DNA from: G965276765 sp965276825
GTDB taxonomy: Bacteria; Actinomycetota; Acidimicrobiia; Acidimicrobiales; Palsa-688
Assembly (NCBI GenBank): GCA_965276825.1
Contig: OZ255630.1
Location: 3,968,001 to 4,032,000, forward strand
Reading direction: 5' to 3'
DNA: 64,000 nt
In this document: positions 57,917-64,000 of the stretch, one piece after another
Layout of the letters: every line of letters starts with the position of its first letter
Numbering within the stretch: position 1 is the stretch's first letter
The notes under the pieces: model-generated
The model's input: the letters and a program-made list of their open reading frames with translations, nothing else
Database searches by the model: none
What the model was told of the DNA's origin: nothing
Translations under genes and position numbers: made by a program

Positions 57917-58643
57917 CCGCGACCACGACGGCGAGGCGGCGCCGTCGACCGCCGACATCATGTGGCCGTCCTCCGGCGCCGACCCACTGGCGGGTGGGTC
58001 CGCCGGCGCCGCCGCCGCTCCCTTCGGCCCCGAGGACGCGGCCGCTCCTTTCGGTCCCGAGGACGTGGCGGCCGACCCGATGGAGCAGTTCGGCCGGTGG
58101 TTCGCCCAGGCCCGTCGGGCCGGCGAGCCCGAGCCCGAGGCCATGAACCTGGCGACCGTCGGCGCCGACGGGCATCCCTCGTCCCGCTTCGTGCTGCTGC
58201 GGGGCATCGGACCCCACGGGTTCGTCTTCTTCACCAACCGGACCAGCCGCAAGGGGACCGAGATGGCCACGAGCACGGCCGTGGCCCTGGCCTGGCGGTG
58301 GGCCCTCCTCGACCGGCAGGTCCGGGCCACCGGCACCGCCGAGCCCGCCGCCGAGGAGACCTCCGACGCCTACTTCGCCTCCCGCGCCCGACGCTCCCAG
58401 CTCGGCGCGTGGGCCTCGCCGCAGAGCGAGGTCATCGCCGACCGGGCCACCCTCGACGCCGCCGTGGCCGACGCCGAGGCCCGCTTCGACGGGGCGACCG
58501 TGACCCGGCCGCCGTGGTGGGGTGGCTACCTGGTGACGCCGGATTCCGTCGAGCTCTGGCAGGGCCGGCCCAACCGGCTGCACGACCGGGTGCGGTACCG
58601 CCGTGCCGGCTCGCGCTGGGTCACCGAGCGCCTCGCACCCTGA
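57900..58643 (+). CDS. pdxH: Pyridoxamine 5'-phosphate oxidase
   Basis: 247 residues from GTG 57900. The first 60 residues are Ala/Pro rich with a repeated APFGPED unit. The catalytic domain (about 65-247) has PMEQFGRWFAQARRAGEPEPEAMNLATVGADGHPSSRFVLLRGIGPHGFVFFTN (FMN/PLP region), SRKGTEMATSTAVALAWRWALLDRQVR and the C-terminal YLVTPDSVELWQGRPNRLHDRVRYRR. It oxidises PNP/PMP to PLP. The PLP-dependent enzymes elsewhere in the window use its product. A non-repeat N-terminus is typical; this extension is unusual. Confidence 0.9.
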   Translation: MSSLADRDHDGEAAPSTADIMWPSSGADPLAGGSAGAAAAPFGPEDAAAPFGPEDVAADPMEQFGRWFAQARRAGEPEPEAMNLATVGADGHPSSRFVLLRGIGPHGFVFFTNRTSRKGTEMATSTAVALAWRWALLDRQVRATGTAEPAAEETSDAYFASRARRSQLGAWASPQSEVIADRATLDAAVADAEARFDGATVTRPPWWGGYLVTPDSVELWQGRPNRLHDRVRYRRAGSRWVTERLAP

Positions 58644-58691
58644 CGTCGGCCGGGTCCGGGCGCGGGCTGGTTCGGGTCGGTGGTCGTTTCC

Positions 58692-58729
58692 GACGATCTC
58701 GGGGCGTTGCCCGTGGGTTGTTCGTGTGA
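58692..58729. repeat. Inverted copy of the 18.3 kb repeat core
   Basis: On the minus strand this reads CACACGAACAACCCACGGGC followed by AACGCCCCGAGATCGTCGG, closely matching the 63-bp unit at 18348-18473. The 58644-58913 space otherwise holds GC-rich low-complexity sequence and no gene. Confidence 0.7.
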
Positions 58730-58913
58730 AGGGTCCGGAGTTGGTCGGGGCCACGGGGGCGGGGCGGGGGCGAGCCGACGAGGTGGCGGGGTGGCGGGGT
58801 GGCGAGGGCGGGAGGGGTCGAGGTGGCGAGGTGGCGGCGGTCGCCAAGGGGCCGCCGGGCGTGGTGGCCGACCCGGGGCCGACGAGCCGACATCGGTGGA
58901 CCACACTGGGGGC

Positions 58914-59240
58914 ATGGCCGATCCGCTCGAAGTCGATCTCGACACCTTCGCCGCCGCCCATGCGACCGGTGCCCGCGTCCTCGATGTCCGCAACCCGGAC
59001 GAGTACGAGGAGATGCACGTGGCCGGGGCCGTGCTCATCCCGCTCGGCGAGCTGGCCGACCGGCAGTCCGAGGTGCCCGAAGGCGAGCCGCTCTACGTGA
59101 TCTGCGCCGCCGGCGGTCGCAGCCTGACCGCGGCCAAGGCCCTGGTGGACGCCGGCCACCGGGCCATCTCGGTGGCCGGCGGGACCAACGGATGGGCCGC
59201 AGCGGGGCGTCCGGTCGTCGCCGGCGCCGACCCGGCCTGA
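58914..59240 (+). CDS. Rhodanese-like sulfurtransferase
   Basis: 108 residues from ATG 58914. Rhodanese fold: GARVLDVRNPDEYEEMHVAGAVLIPLGEL, ending with the active-site loop YVICAAGGRSLTAAKAL (Cys in VICAAGGRS) and AISVAGGTNGWAAAGRPV. It would bind persulfide sulfur on the Cys. In sulfur-carrier systems a rhodanese can supply sulfur to the E1 enzyme, but this gene is far from the locus at 22-24 kb, so a link is speculative. Confidence 0.9.
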   Translation: MADPLEVDLDTFAAAHATGARVLDVRNPDEYEEMHVAGAVLIPLGELADRQSEVPEGEPLYVICAAGGRSLTAAKALVDAGHRAISVAGGTNGWAAAGRPVVAGADPA

Positions 59241-59474
59241 CCCGAGCCGAGCCGGCCTGACCCCTACTCTGCAGGGCAGCCGGGGCGTGGTGTCGCCGGC
59301 GACCGCCCGGCACCGCGACGGCCCGGGTCGGCCCGTGAACGGCGACTCCCGCTGCGCCCACCGTGGCCGCCGGTTTTCCTCCCCAGGAACCCCCCGTCCG
59401 GTAGGATTCTCCTGGCCGCAGTTCGGACGGTGCGAACCCAGTCGAGGAGTGACTGCTCTGGCACCACCCGGCTC

Positions 59475-60431
59475 ATGGAGAGGACCAGGACGAGAGTGCC
59501 CAACAACCACGCCGCTCAGCCAGAGGAGGATTTGGTCCGCCTCTACTTGAACGACATCGGGAAGCACGCCCTCCTGACCAAGGACGACGAGGCCAGGCTG
59601 GCCCAGGCCATCGAGGCCGGGCGCGAAGGACGAGCCGAGATGGCGTCGGGCAAGACCCTCACCGCAGCCCGCAAGCGCGAGCTGCGCCGGGTCGTCCGCG
59701 ACGGTGACGACGCCGCCGAGACGTTCGTCAAGGCCAACCTCCGCCTGGTCGTCTCGATCGCCAAGAAGTACCAGGCGGCAGAGCTCCCCCTCCTCGACCT
59801 GGTCCAGGAAGGCAACCTGGGCCTGATGCACGCCGTCGAGAAGTTCGACTGGCGCAAGGGCTTCAAGTTCTCCACCTACGCCACCTGGTGGATCCGTCAG
59901 GCCATCACCCGCGGGATCGCCAACACCGGTCGGACCGTGCGGTTGCCGGTCCACGCCGGTGACCTGCTCACCCGGGTCACCAAGGCCCGCGGTCGGCTCG
60001 AAGGCCAGCTCGGGCGACGCCCCACCGTGGCCGAGTTGGCCGTGGACCTGGAGCTCGAAGAGGAGAAGGTCACCGAGATCCTCCGCCACGCAGCTGAGCC
60101 TCTCTCGCTGTCCGAGCCCCTCCGTGAGGACGGCGACGCCGAGCTCGGCGACGTCGTCGAGGACCGCTCCGCCGTCTCCCCGTTCGACGCGGCCGCGGCG
60201 TCGCTGCTGTCGGGCGAGGTCAACAAGATGCTGGTCGCCCTCGACGAGCGGGAACGGGAGATCCTCCGCCTGCGCTTCGGTCTGGACCGCGGCGAGCCGC
60301 GGACCCTCGACGAGGTCGGCGAGCACTTCAGCCTCACCCGCGAGCGCATCCGTCAGATCGAGGCGAGGGCCATGTCCAAGCTCCGCCACCCCTCGACCGA
60401 CCGGGGCGCCAGGGAGCTGCTCACCGGCTGA
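59475..60431 (+). CDS. Group 1/2 sigma-70 factor (SigA/SigB/HrdB type)
   Basis: 318 residues from ATG 59475 (GTG 59496 possible). Region 1.2 QPEEDLVRLYLNDIGKHALLTKDDEARLAQAIEAG (about 18-52), region 2 FVKANLRLVVSIAKKYQAAELPLLDLVQEGNLGLMHAVEKFDWRKGFKFSTYATWWIRQAITRGI with RpoDBox, region 3 VHAGDLLTRVTKARGRLEGQLGRRPT, region 4 LDEREREILRLRFGLDRGEPRTLDEVGEHFSLTRERIRQIEARAMSKLRH. This is SigA/SigB-type; short length without a long region 1.1 suits a SigB/HrdA-like group 2 factor. It is the last chromosomal gene before the relaxase. Confidence 0.9.
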   Translation: MERTRTRVPNNHAAQPEEDLVRLYLNDIGKHALLTKDDEARLAQAIEAGREGRAEMASGKTLTAARKRELRRVVRDGDDAAETFVKANLRLVVSIAKKYQAAELPLLDLVQEGNLGLMHAVEKFDWRKGFKFSTYATWWIRQAITRGIANTGRTVRLPVHAGDLLTRVTKARGRLEGQLGRRPTVAELAVDLELEEEKVTEILRHAAEPLSLSEPLREDGDAELGDVVEDRSAVSPFDAAAASLLSGEVNKMLVALDEREREILRLRFGLDRGEPRTLDEVGEHFSLTRERIRQIEARAMSKLRHPSTDRGARELLTG

Positions 60432-60595
60432 ACGCCGGTTGGCTGGATGTCGGCCGGCGCTGGATGTCGCCGGCTGAAGGTAGTCCGGCACGATATCGGC
60501 TGGCTGAGGCGCCCCCGGCCAGCTCCTGCGGTGCTCGGACACCCACGTCTGACTCCGGCGGCTCCTGCCGCCCGGGTCGTCGTCTCCCGGTGCTC

Positions 60596-63079
60596 TCACC
60601 GGCCGAGCCCGATGTCCCATCCGTCACGCTCGCGTCGCGGTGTGAGGCGGCGGCCGACGGCGCGATCGGTCAGGCCGACCTCCGGGCCGCCGGGCTCGAC
60701 GGCGTGCGCTGACATCACCCGGCCGGCCTGACGGCCGAGGTCGACGGCCCGACCGACGACCAGCAGCGGCCGGTTGCCGAACCGGGTCATCGGCGGCGTG
60801 GTGGCGTAGGCGTGACCGAGCGCCAGGCCCCGCCGGTGGTCGACGACCGACCGGGACAGGTCGTCCCACGCCACCTCGACGGCCGGTCTGGCCGCGGGGC
60901 GGCCCGGTCTGTCCGGTCGGAGGTTGCCGCCGGAGCCAGCGGCGACCACGGTGCCCTCGGTGCCCGCCGGACGTCCCGCCCGCGAGCCGAGCGAGAGGAC
61001 CCGGTCACCGACGGCATAGGGGCGCCCGGCGACGACCACCTCGTCACCGTGACGCTGCCCGGCGAGGGCCGCCCTCGCCCGCCTGTTGAGCTCGTCGGAC
61101 TCCGCCGGCCCGAGGCCGACCAGCACCGGCCGGTCGGGACTGGCGGCCCACGCCCGAACGATGCCGGCCCACGGCTCGGGGCCGTCAGCGGCCTCCCGGT
61201 CCCACGCCGGCGCCGGGTGCAGTCGGCCGCAGCGTCGACCGATCTCCTCGAGGCCCTCGCTCAGCGTCCTGCGCCTGGCCGGGAGGGTGCCGCCTTCCAC
61301 GAGCACGACCTTGGCTCCCGACTCGCCGGCGTCCCGGACCAGGCGGCCCAGGGTCGGCGGCGGGCATCGGTCGGCCCGATCGACGACCAGCACCGTCGGG
61401 GACGCCTCTGTGGTCGCGGGCTCGATGCCGGTCAGCGCGCGCCACCGTCGCTCGGCCGACGCCGACGGCGCCACCACCGCGACCCGGTGGCCCGCGGCCC
61501 GCCACGCGTCGGCCGCGGCTCCGAGCACCGCCGCCTGGTCGACCCATCCCCCCTCGGCGCCCGGGGCGCCCCGCCCGGCCGGCGCCGGCGCCACGCCGGG
61601 ACCCCGGCCGGACCCGGACGCCACGCCGGGATCCCAGCCGGCCTCCGGCGCCAGGGACTCCGACCCGGCCACCCGAGACTCGATGCCCCGAGGCTCGATG
61701 TCCCGAGAGTCGACGCCCCGAGCATCCACGACCACCACGCCGTCGCCGTCGAGCAGCAGGCGGCGGAGGTCGGCGGCCGCGTCGGCGCCGAGCCAGGGGC
61801 GCCTCCCGGTGACGTCGTCGACCACGGCAGCGGCGACGCGCCCGGCACGGCCGCCCCGCAGCAGGTCGACCGCCTCGGCCAGCCGGCGGTCGGCGTCGGC
61901 CGCGAACGGGGAGGTCCAGCGACCGTCCGGGCAGGGGATCGACACGCGGCACAGCTCGACCGCCCAGCGGTGCGCGGCGTGGGCCTGCACCCCGTCGGGA
62001 TGGACGGCGGCCAGCGCCGCCATCACGTCGGGTGGGCCGTAGCGGGACCGCGTCCCCGCCAGGTGCTCCACGACCTCACCCGCCAGCGCCAGGTCGGCGT
62101 CGCGGCCCCGTGGGTCCGACGGTGTCTCCCTCCATCGAGCGGGAGCGGCCTCCCGGCGGGGTCGTTGCCCCTCCGCGACCTGCTCTTGCCCACCGGAGCC
62201 GAGGGCAGACGCGGCGCCCGCCGCCGACCGGCAGATCCCCTCGGGGTCCCAGGCGACCGGCAGGCCTCGCTCGGCGTCGGGTCGGGGATCCGAACGAAGG
62301 CTGCCGCGAAGGGCGGCCGCGGCCGACGCGGTCGTCTCCCGCCCTCCGACCGCAGCCAGCAGCTGCCCGCGCCGCCTGCTCGACGCCTCGATGGCCGCGC
62401 GCGGGACGCCGGCCATGTCGAAGGTGCCGTCGGGGCGCAACACCCACTCGAAACGGAGCCCGCGTCGCAGGAGGTGGTGGCGTACGCCGAGGTCGTAGGT
62501 CGCGGCGACGGCGCGGCGTTGCAGCCACAGCGCGGAGCCGTCCATGGCCGACCACCGGCCCTCCGCCCTCGCCAGATTGGCGACGAGCACATGGTCGTGG
62601 AGGTGGGGGTCGCCGGCCGAGCTGGCCCGGTGCCCGAAGCGCGCCGCGACCAGCCCCTCGGCGTCGATCAGGGCAGAGCGGCGCCGGGCGAAGCAGGCGT
62701 GGGCCTCCAGCCACCCGAGGGTGTCGTCGACCGCGTCGCGGTGGGCGCCGACGATGGCGTCACCGGCGGCGCCCGGCCCCTCGGCGGCGAGCAGCGAGAC
62801 CGACTTCGGCGCGGCGAAGACCAGGTCCCAACCCGCCCGCCGGTTGCGCTGCAGGGGATGGAGGGGCGCCCCGCCATCCGGATCCGCGCCCCGCAGGACC
62901 CGGCGCAGCTCGGTCGCCCCGACCGGCCCGTCGAGGCCGAGGGCGGCACATCCCGACCCGGCCCACCGGCCGGTCACGTCGTGAGCGTAGTAGCGGGCCG
63001 CGTCCACGCCGATCCGCCGGACGATCAGCACCCTCCCACCCCGCCCGACCCCCTCGCTCCCATGAGCCCAGCAAATCAC
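60596..63079 (-). CDS. MobF/TraA relaxase with reduced helicase domain
   Basis: 827 residues from GTG 63079 (a later GTG at 63031 is possible). The TrwC-type relaxase domain has ARYYAHDVTGRWAGSGCAALGLDG with the catalytic Tyr pair (about 30-31), WDLVFAAPKSVSLLA, and DPHLHDHVLVANLARAEGRW with the His triad (about 159-163). In the helicase part the expected Walker A (GxxGxGKT) is missing; Walker B is weak (TVLVVDRADRC). TraA-like actinobacterial relaxases normally carry an active UvrD-like helicase, so this one may nick but not unwind, unless a separate helicase helps. Divergent promoter region at 63080-63148. Confidence 0.8.
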   Translation of the reverse strand: MICWAHGSEGVGRGGRVLIVRRIGVDAARYYAHDVTGRWAGSGCAALGLDGPVGATELRRVLRGADPDGGAPLHPLQRNRRAGWDLVFAAPKSVSLLAAEGPGAAGDAIVGAHRDAVDDTLGWLEAHACFARRRSALIDAEGLVAARFGHRASSAGDPHLHDHVLVANLARAEGRWSAMDGSALWLQRRAVAATYDLGVRHHLLRRGLRFEWVLRPDGTFDMAGVPRAAIEASSRRRGQLLAAVGGRETTASAAAALRGSLRSDPRPDAERGLPVAWDPEGICRSAAGAASALGSGGQEQVAEGQRPRREAAPARWRETPSDPRGRDADLALAGEVVEHLAGTRSRYGPPDVMAALAAVHPDGVQAHAAHRWAVELCRVSIPCPDGRWTSPFAADADRRLAEAVDLLRGGRAGRVAAAVVDDVTGRRPWLGADAAADLRRLLLDGDGVVVVDARGVDSRDIEPRGIESRVAGSESLAPEAGWDPGVASGSGRGPGVAPAPAGRGAPGAEGGWVDQAAVLGAAADAWRAAGHRVAVVAPSASAERRWRALTGIEPATTEASPTVLVVDRADRCPPPTLGRLVRDAGESGAKVVLVEGGTLPARRRTLSEGLEEIGRRCGRLHPAPAWDREAADGPEPWAGIVRAWAASPDRPVLVGLGPAESDELNRRARAALAGQRHGDEVVVAGRPYAVGDRVLSLGSRAGRPAGTEGTVVAAGSGGNLRPDRPGRPAARPAVEVAWDDLSRSVVDHRRGLALGHAYATTPPMTRFGNRPLLVVGRAVDLGRQAGRVMSAHAVEPGGPEVGLTDRAVGRRLTPRRERDGWDIGLGR

Positions 63080-63080
63080 G

Positions 63081-63107
63081 TTGCAACATGAAAAACATCA
63101 GGATAAT
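63081..63107 (+). promoter_or_regulatory. Candidate promoter of the transfer operon
   Basis: TTGCAA (63081-63086) and GATAAT (63102-63107), 15 bp apart, in the only AT-rich stretch between relaxase and transfer genes. The region also contains GTTGCAAC and partly palindromic sequence that could bind a regulator or contain oriT. Confidence 0.45.
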
Positions 63108-63148
63108 GTCAAAGGGAGCGGTCATCCGGGCCGCACCGAGGAGGTCCC

Positions 63149-63451
63149 GTGCTGCTCCCACTGACCCGCGCCGCCGCACCCGGCGTGTCCCTCCACCCCG
63201 ACGCCGGGGCCCTTCCCGGCACCAACGTGCTCCAGAGCCTGGCCAACGGCATCGACTCCTGGGCGCTCATCGCCGCCGTCGTCGGCGTCCTCGTCGGCGC
63301 AGTGCTGTGGGCCTTCGGCCACTACTCGCAGAACTACCAGCAGGCCTACAACGGCAGGAAGGGCGTGATGGTCTCCGGGCTGGCGGCCATCCTCATCGGC
63401 GCCGCCCCCGCCGTGGTCAACTTCTTCGTCTCCAAGGGGGGCACGGCCTGA
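63149..63451 (+). CDS. Small two-TM protein, pilin/VirB2-like
   Basis: 100 residues from GTG 63149 (GGAGG about six bases upstream). Two hydrophobic segments at about 38-58 (SWALIAAVVGVLVGAVLWAFG) and 76-96 (VSGLAAILIGAAPAVVNFFV) separated by a short charged loop with QAYNGRKG. The layout fits VirB2/TrbC-type pilin or an actinobacterial conjugation protein of the DUF6112 kind. Coupled to the next gene (TGATG). Assignment is by topology and position. Confidence 0.6.
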   Translation: MLLPLTRAAAPGVSLHPDAGALPGTNVLQSLANGIDSWALIAAVVGVLVGAVLWAFGHYSQNYQQAYNGRKGVMVSGLAAILIGAAPAVVNFFVSKGGTA

Positions 63452-64000
63452 TGGCCGCGATGCCCGGCGCATCGGTGTGCATCGTCCCCGTCCCCGGTGT
63501 CTGTGGGCTGCTCGGCCACGCCGCCAGCTCGGTCAGCTCGTCGGTGTTCGACGCCTTCGCCGGGTGGGTCGTCTCCGGCGCCGTCTGGCTCGTCACCCAC
63601 GCCATCGCGCTGGTGCGCACCACGGCGACCCCCGCCTTCGGCGCTGCGTGGTGGCGGCACGAGGAGGTGACCATGGAGGGCATCGGGCTGCTTCTCGTGC
63701 TGCCCATGGTGCTCGTCGCCACCATCGGCGCGGTGCTGCGTCAGGACGGTCGCCGACTGGTGCGGATCTACGCGGTCGGCATCCCCGTCGCCGTGCTCGC
63801 CGGCGCCGGGGCGGTGACGCTGGCGTCGTGGGCCATGACCCTGGTCGACGCCCTGTGCCAGGCCGTGTCCAACGGCCAGTCGACGCGCTCTTTCGCCAAG
63901 CTCGGCGCCGACATCGCCGTGCACACGATTCCCTCGTTCGTCCAGCTGCTGATCGCCACGGTGATGGTCATCGGTGCCGTCGCACTGTGGCTCGAGCTCG
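63451..64000 (+). CDS. Polytopic membrane protein of the transfer region, partial
   Basis: At least 183 residues from ATG 63451, open at the window end. Hydrophobic segments at about 24-47 (weak), 76-90, 103-127 and 158-179, separated by charged loops (TMEGIG, RRLVRIY). A TrbL/VirB6-like inner-membrane conjugation component is the likeliest class, given the pilin-like neighbour, but only a fragment is visible. Overlaps the preceding stop by TGATG. Confidence 0.55.
   Translation, partial: MAAMPGASVCIVPVPGVCGLLGHAASSVSSSVFDAFAGWVVSGAVWLVTHAIALVRTTATPAFGAAWWRHEEVTMEGIGLLLVLPMVLVATIGAVLRQDGRRLVRIYAVGIPVAVLAGAGAVTLASWAMTLVDALCQAVSNGQSTRSFAKLGADIAVHTIPSFVQLLIATVMVIGAVALWLEL

Larger units (their letters stand above)
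60596..64000. mobile_element. Left end of a conjugative element
   Basis: A minus-strand MobF relaxase (60596-63079) is divergent from a plus-strand start of a conjugation-like operon (63149 onward) that runs off the window. Codon bias is similar to the chromosome. No integrase or tRNA is visible on this side; the border lies somewhere between the sigma factor stop at 60431 and the relaxase. Could be an ICE or an integrated plasmid. Confidence 0.65.

Overview
The window is GC-rich (about 70%) actinobacterial chromosome. Coproheme decarboxylase (HemQ), a WhiG/FliA-type sigma factor, glucosyl-3-phosphoglycerate synthase, Lhr, a PAC2 protein, HelD, HrcA/CIRCE control of groEL and frequent GTG starts all fit Actinomycetota. 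The gene mix looks most like a deep branch such as Acidimicrobiia; that placement is inference.

Layout. 1-3503 is the integrase end of a mobile element lodged at the 3' end of a tRNA-Thr gene (3504-3577). It holds remnants of a RES/Xre toxin-antitoxin pair, a short ParB-like protein, an excisionase and an integrase broken by several single-base shifts. 3578 to about 10800 is a second, phage-satellite-like element: tyrosine integrase, repressor-like HTH gene behind an SD-sequestering hairpin, zinc-ribbon protein, decayed primase-polymerase and RepA-like ATPase, and small and large terminase subunits, with no capsid or tail genes. 10802-15298 is a 3-hydroxybenzoate/gentisate cluster with an unusual double-MarR regulator. 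15360-18147 has an aldolase-like PLP enzyme, agmatinase and a ruined nitrilase. 18529-22098 has a DUF3263 protein, a LytR_C protein, trehalose-phosphatase, glycerate kinase and GpgS.

22221-23867 is the most interesting locus. A SAM-I-clan riboswitch precedes a threonine-synthase-like PLP enzyme that is translationally coupled to a ThiS/MoaD-type sulfur carrier ending in Gly-Gly. This suggests SAM-controlled, thiocarboxylate-dependent sulfur amino acid synthesis. GroEL with a textbook CIRCE follows, then hemQ-larE, a run of housekeeping and unknown genes, and the 4.6 kb lhr. After nei, chorismate mutase, citrate synthase and TesB comes an envelope glycosylation-type cluster (GtrA, two glycosyltransferases, two methyltransferases, a toroid-fold protein; 41629-46975). 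hemY/cgoX and hemE complete a coproporphyrin-route haem set with hemQ.

49447-60431 carries HelD, a membrane glycosyltransferase, pyrE, an MFS transporter, a small motility-like island (WhiG/FliA sigma, degenerate response regulator, FlgN-like protein), pdxH, a rhodanese and a group 1/2 sigma-70. From 60596 to the right edge a conjugative element begins: a MobF relaxase, a pilin-like two-TM protein and a polytopic membrane protein cut by the window end. Short tandem repeat arrays sit in many intergenic spaces, several of them duplicating the 3' end and stop codon of the gene before them. Frameshifts are concentrated in the mobile regions while most chromosomal genes are intact, so real decay is likelier than poor sequence, although assembly error cannot be excluded.
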